DNA of 64,000 nt from CAKOSP01 sp964370545 (lineage in GTDB: Bacteria; Bacillota_I; Bacilli_A; RF39; UBA660): positions 142,802 to 206,801 of the forward strand of contig CAYJJQ010000001.1 in assembly GCA_964370545.1 (NCBI GenBank), written 5' to 3'. The position numbers and the translations under genes were made by a program. Below are positions 25,703 to 35,350 of the stretch, in pieces; position 1 is the first letter of the stretch, and each line of letters begins with the position of its first letter. The notes beneath the pieces are model-generated. The model was given only the letters and a program-made list of their open reading frames with translations. It was not told the DNA's origin and did no database searches.

Positions 25703-26410
25703 ATGAATTTTACAATTAATGATTTTGAAGGACCATTAGATTTATTATTACATTTTGTAAAAACAGCTAAAATGGATATCTATCAAATTGATGTTAAAGT
25801 AATTATTGATGAATATTTAAAGTTTATAAATTTAACCGATAAAAGTGATTTAGATAATGCTAGTGAGTATTTGGTTATGGCAGCTGAGTTAATACATCTA
25901 AAAAGTAGATTATTAATAAATGAGAAAATAACAGATGAAGAAACTGAGTATGAAATTAATTCAGAAGAAGATTTAAAAAATAAATTAATTGAATATGAAA
26001 AATATAAAAATATATGTAATGAGTTTAGAATATACGAAGAAAATAGAAAAGACTTTTTTACTAAAGTACCTGAGAATTTAAAAGAATATGCAGTGGAAAA
26101 TAACAACACTCTTGAAGTTTCTTTAGATGATTTAGTTAGTGCTTTCTTGGACTTGAAAAAAAGAGAAAGTGATCAGAAACCTATTAATACTAGAATTACA
26201 AAAAAAGAACTAAGTGTAGAAGATAAAGTTAAATATATTAAAACTGTAATAAAAAAAGGAACTAAAGTTAATTTTTTTGATTTATTTGAAAGAAATACAA
26301 CTGAAGAATTGATTGTTACTTTTTTATCAATTTTAAATTTATGTAAAGATAATATTATTGATATTACACAAGATAAAAATTTAGGTAATATTTATATAGA
26401 AGGAAAATAA
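25703..26410 (+). CDS. scpA: Segregation and condensation protein ScpA
   Basis: This 235-aa kleisin subunit of the bacterial SMC complex bridges the SMC heads and binds ScpB, acting in chromosome compaction and segregation. The N-terminal signature FEGPLDLLLHFVKTAKMDIYQ and the helix ASEYLVMAAELIHLKSRLL are diagnostic. The C-terminal winged helix (about 180-235) includes VTFLSILNLCKDNII. The start ATG follows TTAGGAG. It is one base from scpB, the standard operon. Confidence 0.96.
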   Translation: MNFTINDFEGPLDLLLHFVKTAKMDIYQIDVKVIIDEYLKFINLTDKSDLDNASEYLVMAAELIHLKSRLLINEKITDEETEYEINSEEDLKNKLIEYEKYKNICNEFRIYEENRKDFFTKVPENLKEYAVENNNTLEVSLDDLVSAFLDLKKRESDQKPINTRITKKELSVEDKVKYIKTVIKKGTKVNFFDLFERNTTEELIVTFLSILNLCKDNIIDITQDKNLGNIYIEGK

Positions 26411-26411
26411 A

Positions 26412-26972
26412 ATGAATAAACTAGCAATTTTAGAGGGATTATTATTTGCAGTAGGTGATGAAGGTTTAACGCTGGATGACATTAGCAAAATAATTGAAAT
26501 AAATAATGATGAAGCAAAAGAACTTTTAAAACAGTTAAGAGAAGTATATGATGATGAAAAAAGAGGGATTAGAATATCTTTCTTAGGTGAAAGCTTTAAA
26601 TTAACTACTAAAAAAGAACATAAAGAATATTATCAAATGTTAATTCAAAGTAATAAAGCTGATGTGCTGAGTACAGCAGCATTAGAAACATTAGCAATTA
26701 TCGCTTATAATCAACCTATAACAAGAATAGAGATAAATGAATATAGAGGAATTGAAAGTTCACATATTATAAGAAAATTAGTAGCAAGAGATTTAGTAAA
26801 AGTATCAGGTAAATCTGATCTACCGGGTAGTCCTAACTTATATAAAACTACAAGTGAATTTCTAGATTATTTTGGTCTAGCATCACTAAGTGATTTACCA
26901 GAAATTAATTTAGAATCTAAAGATTTTGATGATGAAAAAGAATTATTCACATCTACTTATAAAGAGTTATAA
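26412..26972 (+). CDS. scpB: Segregation and condensation protein ScpB
   Basis: This 186-aa protein has two winged-helix domains that dimerise and bind the ScpA kleisin. Motifs LEGLLFAVGDEGLTLDDI, LSTAALETLAIIAYNQPITR and EYRGIESSHIIRKLVARDLV are family hallmarks, and the SDLPGSPNLYKTT stretch precedes the final helix. Length is normal. It directly follows scpA, and its 3' end overlaps a convergent minus-strand gene by 6 bases. Confidence 0.96.
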   Translation: MNKLAILEGLLFAVGDEGLTLDDISKIIEINNDEAKELLKQLREVYDDEKRGIRISFLGESFKLTTKKEHKEYYQMLIQSNKADVLSTAALETLAIIAYNQPITRIEINEYRGIESSHIIRKLVARDLVKVSGKSDLPGSPNLYKTTSEFLDYFGLASLSDLPEINLESKDFDDEKELFTSTYKEL

Positions 26973-27338
26973 AACTGGAGGGTTATCAGAGTCTAAATTA
27001 CCTTGTATAAAATAGTAAAATACTAATATGAAACCAACAAGAATTAAACAACTACCAAATAATCTAATAAGTTCATTAGAAGAATCTTCACCAGATTCTT
27101 TTTTTTCTATATAAAATTTATAATTTCTAGTAACGATAACTAAATATACTATGAATGAAAATACTAAGCCCCAGAAAAATATTTTTTCTGCAGTGTTTAC
27201 TAAATTCTCATCTTCTGTAATAATTCCTTTTTTTAATATCTCATCGCCGACTATATTTCCTAAACCAATTACAATAAATATAATAGATAATAATCTTTCT
27301 GTATTTATGCTATTGATTTGTTCATTTAACTCATCCAT
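26967..27338 (-). CDS. Small three-helix membrane protein
   Basis: This encodes 123 aa with three predicted membrane segments (about 15-33, 52-70 and 92-111) linked by acidic loops. The N-terminal MDELNEQINSINTERLLSI is amphipathic. Family unrecognised; this looks like a conserved Firmicutes-type hypothetical. The 3' end overlaps scpB by 6 bases. The start lacks a strong ribosome binding site. Confidence 0.65.
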   Translation of the reverse strand: MDELNEQINSINTERLLSIIFIVIGLGNIVGDEILKKGIITEDENLVNTAEKIFFWGLVFSFIVYLVIVTRNYKFYIEKKESGEDSSNELIRLFGSCLILVGFILVFYYFIQGNLDSDNPPVL

Positions 27339-27476
27339 ATAAATTTATATGATTATTAATGTAATTAAAGTCTTTTAATATAAATTAATATTTAATACTT
27401 TACATAATATTATAATAAATGTTATTATATAAGTGCAGATATATAGTGATATATATATGAAAGGAAGAGGTTTGAG

Positions 27477-28190
27477 ATGGCAAAATTTTGTACGAGTTGC
27501 GGAAAAGAATTAATGGAAGGAAAAGCTTGTAGTTGTGGTGGAGCAAAAGAAACTCCAGTTACAAAAACAGCATCAACAGGGAATATTGGAAAAGATTTAG
27601 TTGAAATTGCAAAAGGAATGTTAATTGCACCAATAGCAACAGCTAAAAAATATTCAAGTGAAAAAAATGTTAATATTGGTTATATTTTACTTGCTATTGC
27701 TCTAGTGGCGCCAGCGTTATTTGTAATAGCTTTAACTAATGAATTACAAGGGGCATTTGCTTCAATTATGTTATTAATGGGTGGAGACATAGGCGATGTG
27801 TTTTCAGCTGTAGAAGTTGATTATTTTGAAGTATTTATTTATTCTGTATTAAGTGCTGCAGCAGTTTATGGATCTATATTACTAGGTAAACTTATCATAG
27901 TAAATAAAGTTATGAAAACTGAAGTATCAATTAAAAAACATATAACAAATATTGGTGTAGCATCAGTTGTTAATTCAATTGCATGGTTATTATCAACATT
28001 ATTATTATTTATTTTTGCTGATATTATTGCTGCTGTTATTTTATTAGCAGGTATTATGTTTATTGTAACACTTTACAATATTTACTTAACAAATGAAAAA
28101 GTAGATGAAAATAAATTCCCGTTAATGACTACTGCTATTTACGCTATTGTATTTGTTGTATTATACATTTTAATTCAAATAGCTATGTAA
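27477..28190 (+). CDS. Zinc-ribbon multi-pass membrane protein
   Basis: This 237-aa protein starts with a zinc ribbon, FCTSCGKEL then ACSCGG (Cys5, Cys8, Cys19, Cys21). Four to five membrane helices follow from about residue 63, in a YIP1-like layout. The ribbon is cytoplasmic. Such zinc_ribbon-membrane proteins are common in Firmicutes with no fixed function. GGAAGAGG precedes the ATG. It is transcribed alone and ends at a terminator before tRNA-Leu. Confidence 0.8.
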   Translation: MAKFCTSCGKELMEGKACSCGGAKETPVTKTASTGNIGKDLVEIAKGMLIAPIATAKKYSSEKNVNIGYILLAIALVAPALFVIALTNELQGAFASIMLLMGGDIGDVFSAVEVDYFEVFIYSVLSAAAVYGSILLGKLIIVNKVMKTEVSIKKHITNIGVASVVNSIAWLLSTLLLFIFADIIAAVILLAGIMFIVTLYNIYLTNEKVDENKFPLMTTAIYAIVFVVLYILIQIAM

Positions 28191-28216
28191 AAAAGACTCT
28201 TGTCTTTTTTTTTGTC
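28190..28216 (+). terminator. Terminator before tRNA-Leu(CAA)
   Basis: AAAAAGAC-TCTT-GTCTTTTT with a T run, straight after the stop codon. Confidence 0.7.
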
Positions 28217-28271
28217 TAATAATATATATTTATAGTAAAGAAAAATATAATATGATATAATTTATATAGAT

Positions 28272-28358
28272 GCGAAAGTGGCGGAAGTGGTAGACGCGAA
28301 GGTCTCAAACACCTTTGTTAGTAATAACGTGTGGGTTCAAGTCCCATCTTTCGCACCA
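28272..28358 (+). tRNA. tRNA-Leu (anticodon CAA)
   Basis: A class II tRNA with acceptor GCGAAAG/CTTTCGC, D arm GGCGGAAGTGGTAGACGC, anticodon stem AAGGT/ACCTT enclosing CTCAAAC (anticodon CAA), a variable arm around GTTAGTAATAAC, T arm GTGGGTTCAAGTCCCAT and encoded CCA. Confidence 0.94.
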
Positions 28359-28375
28359 TTTAATTTGGAGGTAAT

Positions 28376-28852
28376 ATGGAAAATAAAATAATAGAGTTTC
28401 CTAAGTTTGAAAAAATAACTAACGATTATATACCGGTTACTAGAGAAGATATTAACGAGGTTATACTATCAAATATTGATGCTATGAATGAAGTATCAGT
28501 TATAAAATATAAATTAGATGAAGATCAATTAATGTTAGTATTTGATATAATATATAATCTATTAGAAAATACAAGAAAAGAAGATTTATATTATGAAATA
28601 TTAATAAATTTAAAAGATGCTTGTGAAAATGAAGCGGCGCTTAATTCAATAGGATATGTTGATACTAGAGTGCTTACAAATAATCTGCATTGTTTAGGTA
28701 AAACAGGTGTATCTGATGAAGTAATAAAACAAATAAGAAGCTTAATAATTACACAATTAAATGCTATGGCAGATAATGTTGTAGAATTTGAAGAAGAAAA
28801 ACCAGTAGTGGATAACATTCTTAATTTTGAAGATAATAGGAGAAATAAATAA
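28376..28852 (+). CDS. Small acidic protein of unknown function
   Basis: This encodes 158 aa, acidic and helical, without a recognised domain. TTGGAGG precedes the ATG. A conserved-looking repeat of the short motif (I)EFP/ILNFEDN occurs at both ends. It is 2 bases from the DUF368 gene, so they share a transcript. Function unknown. Confidence 0.68.
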   Translation: MENKIIEFPKFEKITNDYIPVTREDINEVILSNIDAMNEVSVIKYKLDEDQLMLVFDIIYNLLENTRKEDLYYEILINLKDACENEAALNSIGYVDTRVLTNNLHCLGKTGVSDEVIKQIRSLIITQLNAMADNVVEFEEEKPVVDNILNFEDNRRNK

Positions 28853-28854
28853 AT

Positions 28855-29709
28855 ATGAAAGATAAACTAAGTTTAATTATAAAAGGCTTTCTTATTGGAA
28901 CAGCTAATATAATACCAGGTTTAAGTGGTGGTACTTTAATGGTATTCTTAGGGGTATTTGAAGATATAATAAATATTATAAGTGACTTTTATAAAAATAT
29001 AAAAAAGAATATAATATTTATTGCTATGTTAGGTATTGGAGTATTATTATCTTTTATATTCATGACCAGAGCAATAAACTTTAGTTTAGACAATTATAGA
29101 TTACCAACAATTCTTTTATTCTTAGGTTTAATTATAGGAGGGCTTCCTAAATTAGTAGAACCAATAAAAGGAAAAAGTAATAAATTTGGTAATATTATTT
29201 GGTTTTTAATAACATTTGCATTTGTTATAATCTTATCTTTTATTAATACAGGATTAACAGAAGTCAGTTTTATTGATATGAATATTTTAGAATATGGTTT
29301 ATTATTCTTAGCTGGAGTAGTTGCTTCTGCTGCAATGGTTATACCAGGTTTAAGTGGTTCTTTAATCTTACTTTTACTAGGATATCATCAACCTATATTA
29401 ACTGTAATAGAAGAAATAACGGTATTTGAAAATGTATCAACAAATTTATCTGTTTTAGTAACCTTTGGTTTAGGAATATTAATTGGATTATTTTTAATTG
29501 CTAGAGTTATTAAATTCTTATTAAAAAAATATAAAGTTAAAACATATTTTGGTATTATAGGATTCGTTATAGCATCATTAATATCATTATTTATAACAGG
29601 ATATAATGATGGATATATATTTAGTGCAGGACATATAATAACGGCTATAGCGCTATTTATTATAGGTGTTGTTCTTACATATGTAATAAGTAAAAAAGCA
29701 AGCGAATAG
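28855..29709 (+). CDS. DUF368-family membrane protein
   Basis: This 284-aa, about eight-helix membrane protein has two copies of the family signature. One is ANIIPGLSGGTLMVFLGVFE near the N-terminus and the other is AMVIPGLSGSLILLLLGYH near the middle. The duplication indicates an inverted-repeat transporter fold. Members of this family have been linked to translocation of undecaprenyl phosphate (PopT) in Gram-positive bacteria, so lipid-carrier recycling is a reasonable expectation. It follows the 158-aa gene directly. Confidence 0.9.
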   Translation: MKDKLSLIIKGFLIGTANIIPGLSGGTLMVFLGVFEDIINIISDFYKNIKKNIIFIAMLGIGVLLSFIFMTRAINFSLDNYRLPTILLFLGLIIGGLPKLVEPIKGKSNKFGNIIWFLITFAFVIILSFINTGLTEVSFIDMNILEYGLLFLAGVVASAAMVIPGLSGSLILLLLGYHQPILTVIEEITVFENVSTNLSVLVTFGLGILIGLFLIARVIKFLLKKYKVKTYFGIIGFVIASLISLFITGYNDGYIFSAGHIITAIALFIIGVVLTYVISKKASE

Positions 29710-29722
29710 TTTGCTTTTTAAA
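29693..29722 (+). terminator. Possible weak terminator
   Basis: AAAGCAA and TTTGCTTT pair across the stop codon of the DUF368 gene, followed by a short T run. Read-through into the next gene is likely. Confidence 0.4.
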
Positions 29723-29735
29723 AGTGGAGGTAATT

Positions 29736-30809
29736 TTGGATAAAGAAATTAAGATGATACTTCAAACTATTATTAATGAAGGTTTTGAAGCTTATATAGT
29801 TGGTGGTTATGTAAGAGATTATTTAATGGGTAATCAATCATATGATGTAGATATATGTACTAATGCATTACCTAAAGATATACATAATTTATTTAAGCAA
29901 GGAAATCAAAATAAATATGGGGGAATTGATTTAAAGATTAAAAAATATAGTATAGATATTACTACTTATAGAGAAGAAATAAAATATACAGATAGAAAAT
30001 TAGTAAAACATAAATATATAAATAGTTTAATAGAAGATTTAAAAAGAAGAGATTATACTATTAATACTTTATGCATGAATGTTGATGGTAAAATAATAGA
30101 TTTACTAGATGGAAAAAAAGAAATAGAAAATAAAGAAATAAGAATAGTGGGTAATGCAGATATTAAATTTAATGAAGATCCTCTAAGAATATTGAGGGGA
30201 ATTAGATTTGCAACAATACTAGGGTTTAACATAGAAAGTACTTTAAATGAAGCAATAATTAAAAATGCTGGATTAGTTAAGTATATTTCAATAACTAAAG
30301 TTAGAAGTGAATTAAATAAAATATTATTAAGTAAAAATTATGAAATAGGATTACAACTTTTAAAAAAGTATGAAATAAATAAACATCTTAATCTAGAGTA
30401 TAAAGAAATTAAATATAGTTCTGATTTATTAGTTATGTGGAGTCAAATAAAATGTAATGAGAAGTTATTTACAAAAAATGAATTAAAGAATATAATAGAT
30501 TTACGTGCAATTCTAGAAAATAAAATTATTGATTATAAGGTTATTTATAAATATGGTTTATATATGAGTATGGCAGCAGGAGAAATACTAGGATATAGTA
30601 AAAAAGATATTGATGAAATGTATAAAAATATGCAAATAAATGATATTAAACCGCTTGCTTTATCATCATTAGAAATAATAACTATTTTAAAAGTACCTCC
30701 GGGAGCTATTATAAAAAAAATAAAAGAAGAAATAATTAATTTAGTACTAGAAAATAAATTAAATAATAATAAAGAAGAAATAATAAAATATTTAAAAGAA
30801 AGAAAGTGA
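29736..30809 (+). CDS. cca: CCA tRNA nucleotidyltransferase / poly(A) polymerase family
   Basis: This 357-aa class II nucleotidyltransferase carries the head motif YIVGGYVRDYL, the metal-binding pair in YDVDICT, then RRDYTINTL, the ribose-contacting DLLDGKKEIENKEIRIVG and EDPLRILRGIRFA. These are the CCA-enzyme motifs A to D. It completes or repairs the tRNA 3' CCA; all tRNA genes seen here already encode CCA, so repair is the probable job. The TTG at 29736 is chosen because GGAGG lies just before it, while GTG 29724 overlaps that site. It ends TGA-TAG and runs into dnaD. Confidence 0.93.
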   Translation: MDKEIKMILQTIINEGFEAYIVGGYVRDYLMGNQSYDVDICTNALPKDIHNLFKQGNQNKYGGIDLKIKKYSIDITTYREEIKYTDRKLVKHKYINSLIEDLKRRDYTINTLCMNVDGKIIDLLDGKKEIENKEIRIVGNADIKFNEDPLRILRGIRFATILGFNIESTLNEAIIKNAGLVKYISITKVRSELNKILLSKNYEIGLQLLKKYEINKHLNLEYKEIKYSSDLLVMWSQIKCNEKLFTKNELKNIIDLRAILENKIIDYKVIYKYGLYMSMAAGEILGYSKKDIDEMYKNMQINDIKPLALSSLEIITILKVPPGAIIKKIKEEIINLVLENKLNNNKEEIIKYLKERK

Positions 30810-31435
30810 TAGAAGTGAATAAAAGTAATAAAAATTTTGTTATAAGTACAGCATTTGTAGATGAAGTTATAAAAAGAAATTTATCTATAAATGAATTTTT
30901 ACTTCTAATGTTTTTTGATAATGATTATGAACCTTTTTTTGATGTAGAATTAATAAATAAATTTACTAAAATGAAAGAAGAAGATATAATGATGGCTTTT
31001 GCATCATTGCTTGAAAAAAATATAATTAAAGTAGAGACTGGCAAAAATTCTCATAATAAAGTAGTAGAAAAAATTGATTTAGATAATTTTTATAATAATT
31101 ATGAAAAAGAAGTTAAAAATGAAAGAGTGTCTAAAATTAAAGAAGATGTATATACTAGTTTTGAAAAAGCCTTTGGAAGAACATTATCTCCAATGGATTA
31201 TAATTTAATAAATGATTGGGTAGGAAGTGGCATAGACGAAGAAGTCATTTTAAGGGCTCTTAAAGAGGCTTCAATAAGCGGAACATCTTCTATGAGGTAT
31301 ATTGATAAAATACTCTTTGATTGGGGTAAAAAAGGCATTAAAAAGAAAGAGGACATAAAAGATGCTCCAATTAATGTAGAAGATAAATTAGCAGAAACAA
31401 CATTATTAAAATTTAATTGGCTAGATAATGAATAA
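30806..31435 (+). CDS. dnaD: Replication initiation protein DnaD
   Basis: This 209-aa primosome protein has an N-terminal winged-helix domain (about 15-95) and a C-terminal DnaB_2/DnaD domain (about 115-180) with FGRTLSPMDYNLINDWVGSG, ILRALKEAS and YIDKILFDW, the family's YxxxIL-W signature. It acts at oriC and restart forks with DnaA, DnaB and DnaI. The GTG at 30806 or a second GTG at 30815 could be the start. It overlaps nth by 8 bases, the order dnaD-nth of Bacilli. Confidence 0.92.
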   Translation: MIEVNKSNKNFVISTAFVDEVIKRNLSINEFLLLMFFDNDYEPFFDVELINKFTKMKEEDIMMAFASLLEKNIIKVETGKNSHNKVVEKIDLDNFYNNYEKEVKNERVSKIKEDVYTSFEKAFGRTLSPMDYNLINDWVGSGIDEEVILRALKEASISGTSSMRYIDKILFDWGKKGIKKKEDIKDAPINVEDKLAETTLLKFNWLDNE

Positions 31436-32033
31436 TATTATTGAAAAATTAGATATTATGATTCCTAATCCTGTGTGTGAACTTGATTATAACAAAGATT
31501 ATGAATTATTAATAGCTACAATGTTAAGTGCTCAATCAACTGATAAAAGAGTTAATATTGTTACTAAAAAGTTATTTAAATATACTTTAGAAGAACTAAG
31601 TAATTTAGATAATGTAGTGATAGAAAATATAATTAAGCCTGTAGGTTCTTTTAGAAAGAAAACTATTTATATTAAAGGTATAGCTACAAGTTTAATTAAA
31701 GATTATAATGGAATTGTGCCTCTAAATAGAGAATACTTAGAATCTTTACCAGGAGTAGGTAGAAAGACTACTAATGTTGTATTATCAAACCTTTATAATA
31801 TACCTACTATTGCAGTAGATACACATGTAATAAGAGTTTCTAATAGGCTTAAATTAGTTAATACAGATGATGTAGTTAAAATAGAAAAAAAATTAACTAA
31901 AACTATTCCTAAAGATAAATGGAATAGGGTAAATGATCAATTAATATTATTTGGAAGATATATATGTAAAGCAAAAAAACCTGAATGTACTAATTGTGAA
32001 TTTAAAAATAATTGTAATAAAAAACTTGATTAA
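31428..32033 (+). CDS. nth: Endonuclease III
   Basis: This 201-aa base-excision repair glycosylase/AP lyase acts on oxidised pyrimidines. The helix-hairpin-helix LPGVGRKT contains catalytic Lys113, and AVDTHVIRVSNR contains catalytic Asp131. The 4Fe-4S ligands are Cys180, Cys187, Cys190 and Cys196. Length is normal. The start overlaps dnaD, and the gene is convergent with ponA, keeping the Bacilli dnaD-nth-ponA-recU block. Confidence 0.97.
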   Translation: MNNIIEKLDIMIPNPVCELDYNKDYELLIATMLSAQSTDKRVNIVTKKLFKYTLEELSNLDNVVIENIIKPVGSFRKKTIYIKGIATSLIKDYNGIVPLNREYLESLPGVGRKTTNVVLSNLYNIPTIAVDTHVIRVSNRLKLVNTDDVVKIEKKLTKTIPKDKWNRVNDQLILFGRYICKAKKPECTNCEFKNNCNKKLD

Positions 32034-32050
32034 ATAATCAAGTTTTTATT
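32019..32050. terminator. Bidirectional terminator between nth and ponA
   Basis: AACTTGATT-AAAT-AATCAAGTT with As before and Ts after, at the junction of convergent genes. Confidence 0.8.
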
Positions 32051-34592
32051 ATGGTTCTACTAAATCCTCAGTATTGCTATCAATAGAAGTAGAAACTGTT
32101 AGATTCACTCCTGTACTAGCATTAGTTTTAAATATTGAGTAAGAAGTTTTAATTACAAATTTATATTCGGTTCCTATAGTAGGTGGTAAATAATTTACAC
32201 TATTACCTGTAACAGATGCTACAAGTTCTAAGCTTCCATTATTATCTAAATATACATCATACATTAAGTTTCCAATATAAGTTTGATTATATAATAATCT
32301 TTCTTCATAATATTTAACTGCTGAATCTTCATAATAAGTATTAAAGTGTTCAGTTAAATATGTAGGATTAATTGCATCTGGTATTGCAGTAGGATCCCAA
32401 GTTAAAGTTATTTGAGTTCCATCAAAAGAAGCTGATGTATTAGTAACATTACTAAGTGCAGAGTATCTAGTAGATACTTCTGTTGGTTCAGTACCTCTTT
32501 TAAATATTTCCGTCATTTTCATATTTTCAGGTGTATAAGGACTTGCTAATTGTAATGGGAAAGTATATTTTTCCACGGTTGCATAAGTAACCCCGCTAGG
32601 AGCACTAAATCTTTGATTAGTACTATATATTCTAGTACCTATAGCTTTACTAATTGCATTTCTAATTGAAGAGGCCTGACTTTGTGTAAAGTAACCCTCA
32701 GATTTTGTTTCGTGAAACTCATTGGATAATTTATCATAACCTATCCATATACCCGTTGAATATTCTGGATTAAAATGTACTACCCAAGAGTCCATAATTG
32801 AATTTGAATTTATTCCTAATTCATCTTTTACATCTTCATCTATACTTGATGTACCAGTTTTTGCTCCTACATCAGTACCACTTATACTAAATGCTTCTGC
32901 CTCAGAAGTTAAAAGAGCATCAGTTATTAAATAGGCTGTTTCTTCACTCATTACTTTTTCAAGAGTATAATTATATTCATATTCTTCACCAGATTCTATA
33001 AATACTATTTTAGTTACAGAATAAGGTTCAATATAATATCCTCCTCTAGCAAAGGCTGCATATGCAGCACTCATTTCAAGTGGGCTTGCATAAATACCAG
33101 CTCCTATAGCTGCAGATTCGTATAATGAAGCTCCATAATCTATTCCTAAGCTATTAGCAAAATTCCCAATTGCATTAGGATCGTAAGCCATTACTGCATG
33201 AAATGCTTTTAATGCAGTTACGTTTCTTGAATCTGCTACTGCATCTCTTATAGTCATTAATCCTTTATACTCACGATCATAATTACGAAGTGGTTGACCA
33301 CTTGAATAAGTGTAAGGTTCATCTAAAAAGTATGTTCCTGGTGAACCATCTAAATATTCTATATAAGGCGCATAATCAAATATTAGTTTTGCTGTTGAAC
33401 CTGGTTGACGTCTTGTTATAGCTCTATTTGTACCTTTAGCAGCATAATTAATACCCCCAGATAGGGCAGTGATACCACCATTTTCAGTATTAGTAATTGC
33501 TAAACCAAATTGTAAGTTACCTCTAGCTTCTGGTATAGAATATATTTCCCCAGTTTCTAAAGAATGTAAAGTTTGTTGAATCTCAGGATCTAAAGTTGTA
33601 TATATTTCCATTGGAGTAGTATAAGGATTTAATCCAGTTTTTTCTTCTGTTTCATCTAAAACATAATCTATTGAAGCTTGAAGATAATTTGTAGAATCAA
33701 ATTCATAAGGAGTTAATATATCTTCTAAAGGTATAGCAATGGCATTATCTCTTTCTTCATCAGTTATATAACCATGTCTTACCATTAAATTAAGAACAGT
33801 TTCTTGTCTTGCTTTGGCATTTTCTGGAAAGTTATATGGATTTAAACTATATGGATTTTGAAACATTCCCGCTAATAGGGAAGCTTCAGATAAAGAAAGC
33901 ATTGATACGCTTTTTCCAAAGAAATATTGGCTAGCTTGTTCAACTCCTGTTATACCCGTATAGTTTTTATTTCCATCATGACCAAGCCACTGACTATTAA
34001 CATAAAACTCAATAATTTCTTCTTTTGTATATGCATTTTCAAGTTTGAAAATAGACATATATACATCTGTGAATTTTCTAGCTATACCACTAAAACCAGT
34101 TGTAGCTTGAGCATCAGTATAAGTATTTTTTATTACCTGCATTGATAAAGTAGAAGCTCCACCAGCATCATCATTTCCTAATAACGTACCTACTGCAGCA
34201 ACTACAAAACGAGGAGCGTCAAGTCCTGTATGTTGAAAAAACCTTGAATCTTCTGTTGCTATAATTGCATCAATTAATACCTGAGGCAACTGTTCATATG
34301 TAACAAGTTCTACATTATTAGAACCAACTCTAACAAGTTCATTTCCATTTACGTCATATATAATTGTTGCTTCACGTTCATATAATAATTCTTGTTCGAA
34401 GTTAGGAGCAGTTAATATAATATATAGAGCAAATACTAAAGCTAGTGTAGCTCCAATTATACCAAGTCCTAGAATTGAATATAAAATAGTTCTACCAACA
34501 GATAAGTTTCTAAATGGCTTAAACTTAAATTTAGTTTTAGGTTTAGTCTTGCCTTTAGTTGGCATGCTTTTTTTAGTTTTTATTTTTTTCAT
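32049..34592 (-). CDS. ponA: Class A penicillin-binding protein PBP1
   Basis: This 847-aa bifunctional peptidoglycan synthase has a basic cytoplasmic N-terminus, one membrane helix (about 38-62) and a glycosyltransferase domain with Glu114 in ATEDSRFFQH and GASTLSMQVIKN. The transpeptidase domain has STAK (Ser399, Lys402), SRN (456-458) and KTG (579-581). The C-terminal roughly 150 residues look like a fibronectin-III-type domain (ITLTWDP ... YKFVIKTSYS). It polymerises and cross-links glycan outside the membrane. It overlaps recU by four bases (ATGA), as expected for the recU-ponA operon. Confidence 0.96.
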   Translation of the reverse strand: MKKIKTKKSMPTKGKTKPKTKFKFKPFRNLSVGRTILYSILGLGIIGATLALVFALYIILTAPNFEQELLYEREATIIYDVNGNELVRVGSNNVELVTYEQLPQVLIDAIIATEDSRFFQHTGLDAPRFVVAAVGTLLGNDDAGGASTLSMQVIKNTYTDAQATTGFSGIARKFTDVYMSIFKLENAYTKEEIIEFYVNSQWLGHDGNKNYTGITGVEQASQYFFGKSVSMLSLSEASLLAGMFQNPYSLNPYNFPENAKARQETVLNLMVRHGYITDEERDNAIAIPLEDILTPYEFDSTNYLQASIDYVLDETEEKTGLNPYTTPMEIYTTLDPEIQQTLHSLETGEIYSIPEARGNLQFGLAITNTENGGITALSGGINYAAKGTNRAITRRQPGSTAKLIFDYAPYIEYLDGSPGTYFLDEPYTYSSGQPLRNYDREYKGLMTIRDAVADSRNVTALKAFHAVMAYDPNAIGNFANSLGIDYGASLYESAAIGAGIYASPLEMSAAYAAFARGGYYIEPYSVTKIVFIESGEEYEYNYTLEKVMSEETAYLITDALLTSEAEAFSISGTDVGAKTGTSSIDEDVKDELGINSNSIMDSWVVHFNPEYSTGIWIGYDKLSNEFHETKSEGYFTQSQASSIRNAISKAIGTRIYSTNQRFSAPSGVTYATVEKYTFPLQLASPYTPENMKMTEIFKRGTEPTEVSTRYSALSNVTNTSASFDGTQITLTWDPTAIPDAINPTYLTEHFNTYYEDSAVKYYEERLLYNQTYIGNLMYDVYLDNNGSLELVASVTGNSVNYLPPTIGTEYKFVIKTSYSIFKTNASTGVNLTVSTSIDSNTEDLVEP

Positions 34593-35137
34593 AATTCCTC
34601 CATTATATTATCAATTACTTTTATATAATCTAATCCTCTTAGGTAATTATATTTTAGTAAGAATCCTTTTTCTTTAATAAAATCATATGGCATATTTTTA
34701 ATATCATTAGAATCAATATAATCTATAATAGTTAATCCATTAAGTAAATAATATTCATTATTAATTGCAATTATAAGAAATGAAATACCATGTTGTTTAA
34801 TTACATTTCTAATATGATTAATTTGATGATCATGTATATTAGATAAGGGAAAATAATTTTTAAGTTTTGTTTCCTTTGCATCAAATTCTATATATTTACC
34901 TTTATATAAACCACTATAATCTAAAGTAGAAGGCTCTTTAAAAAATGCATCTACTATTTTTTTGTTTTGAACTTTAACTACTTGAATAGGAGTAGGTTTT
35001 TTATAAATTAACGCTATATCATTATCTAAATAATACTGATTAGCATCATTAATAATATTTTCTAAGCTCATTCCTCTATTAGAATGGGTTATAACTTTTT
35101 TAAATTCTTTTTTTATATTATTCGGATATTTCACCAT
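34589..35137 (-). CDS. recU: Holliday junction resolvase RecU
   Basis: This 182-aa nuclease resolves four-way junctions during recombination and segregation. Family motifs include NRGMSLENIINDANQYY near residue 20, a PD-(D/E)xK-type core YSGLYKGKYIEFDAKETK and the following NHIRNVIKQHGISFLII. It ends in TGA that overlaps the ponA start (ATGA), which also shows that TGA is read as stop in this organism. A GGTGA element precedes the ATG. Minus-strand operon recU-ponA. Confidence 0.95.
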   Translation of the reverse strand: MVKYPNNIKKEFKKVITHSNRGMSLENIINDANQYYLDNDIALIYKKPTPIQVVKVQNKKIVDAFFKEPSTLDYSGLYKGKYIEFDAKETKLKNYFPLSNIHDHQINHIRNVIKQHGISFLIIAINNEYYLLNGLTIIDYIDSNDIKNMPYDFIKEKGFLLKYNYLRGLDYIKVIDNIMEEL

Positions 35138-35266
35138 ATCACCTATATATAATTATAACATATTTTTAATAAATAGTCACAAACATTTTAATTACATTTA
35201 ATGTAAAATAATGTCGAAAAAATCAATTTTAATAATTTTTATAGTAATATATATTTGGAGGAAATA

Positions 35267-35350
35267 ATGAGAATAGATTATTATCTTAATTTAATAGAAG
35301 ATAAAGTTAGAGAATCGGAAATAAAAATTTTTAATCTTGGTGAAGATTAA
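35267..35350 (+). CDS. Small ORF (27 aa) with strong ribosome binding site
   Basis: ATG 35267 follows TGGAGGAAATA and opens a frame of 27 codons to TAA. The peptide starts MRIDYYLNLIEDKV and ends KIFNLGED; it is acidic and probably one amphipathic helix. The last codons form the stem of a terminator hairpin. It lies alone between recU and the ABC importer operon. Being short it may be chance, but the start signal is excellent. Confidence 0.5.
   Translation: MRIDYYLNLIEDKVRESEIKIFNLGED

Noticed and set aside
33927..34145. 72-aa plus-strand ORF
   Set aside because: Antisense to the glycosyltransferase domain of ponA, with no start signal.
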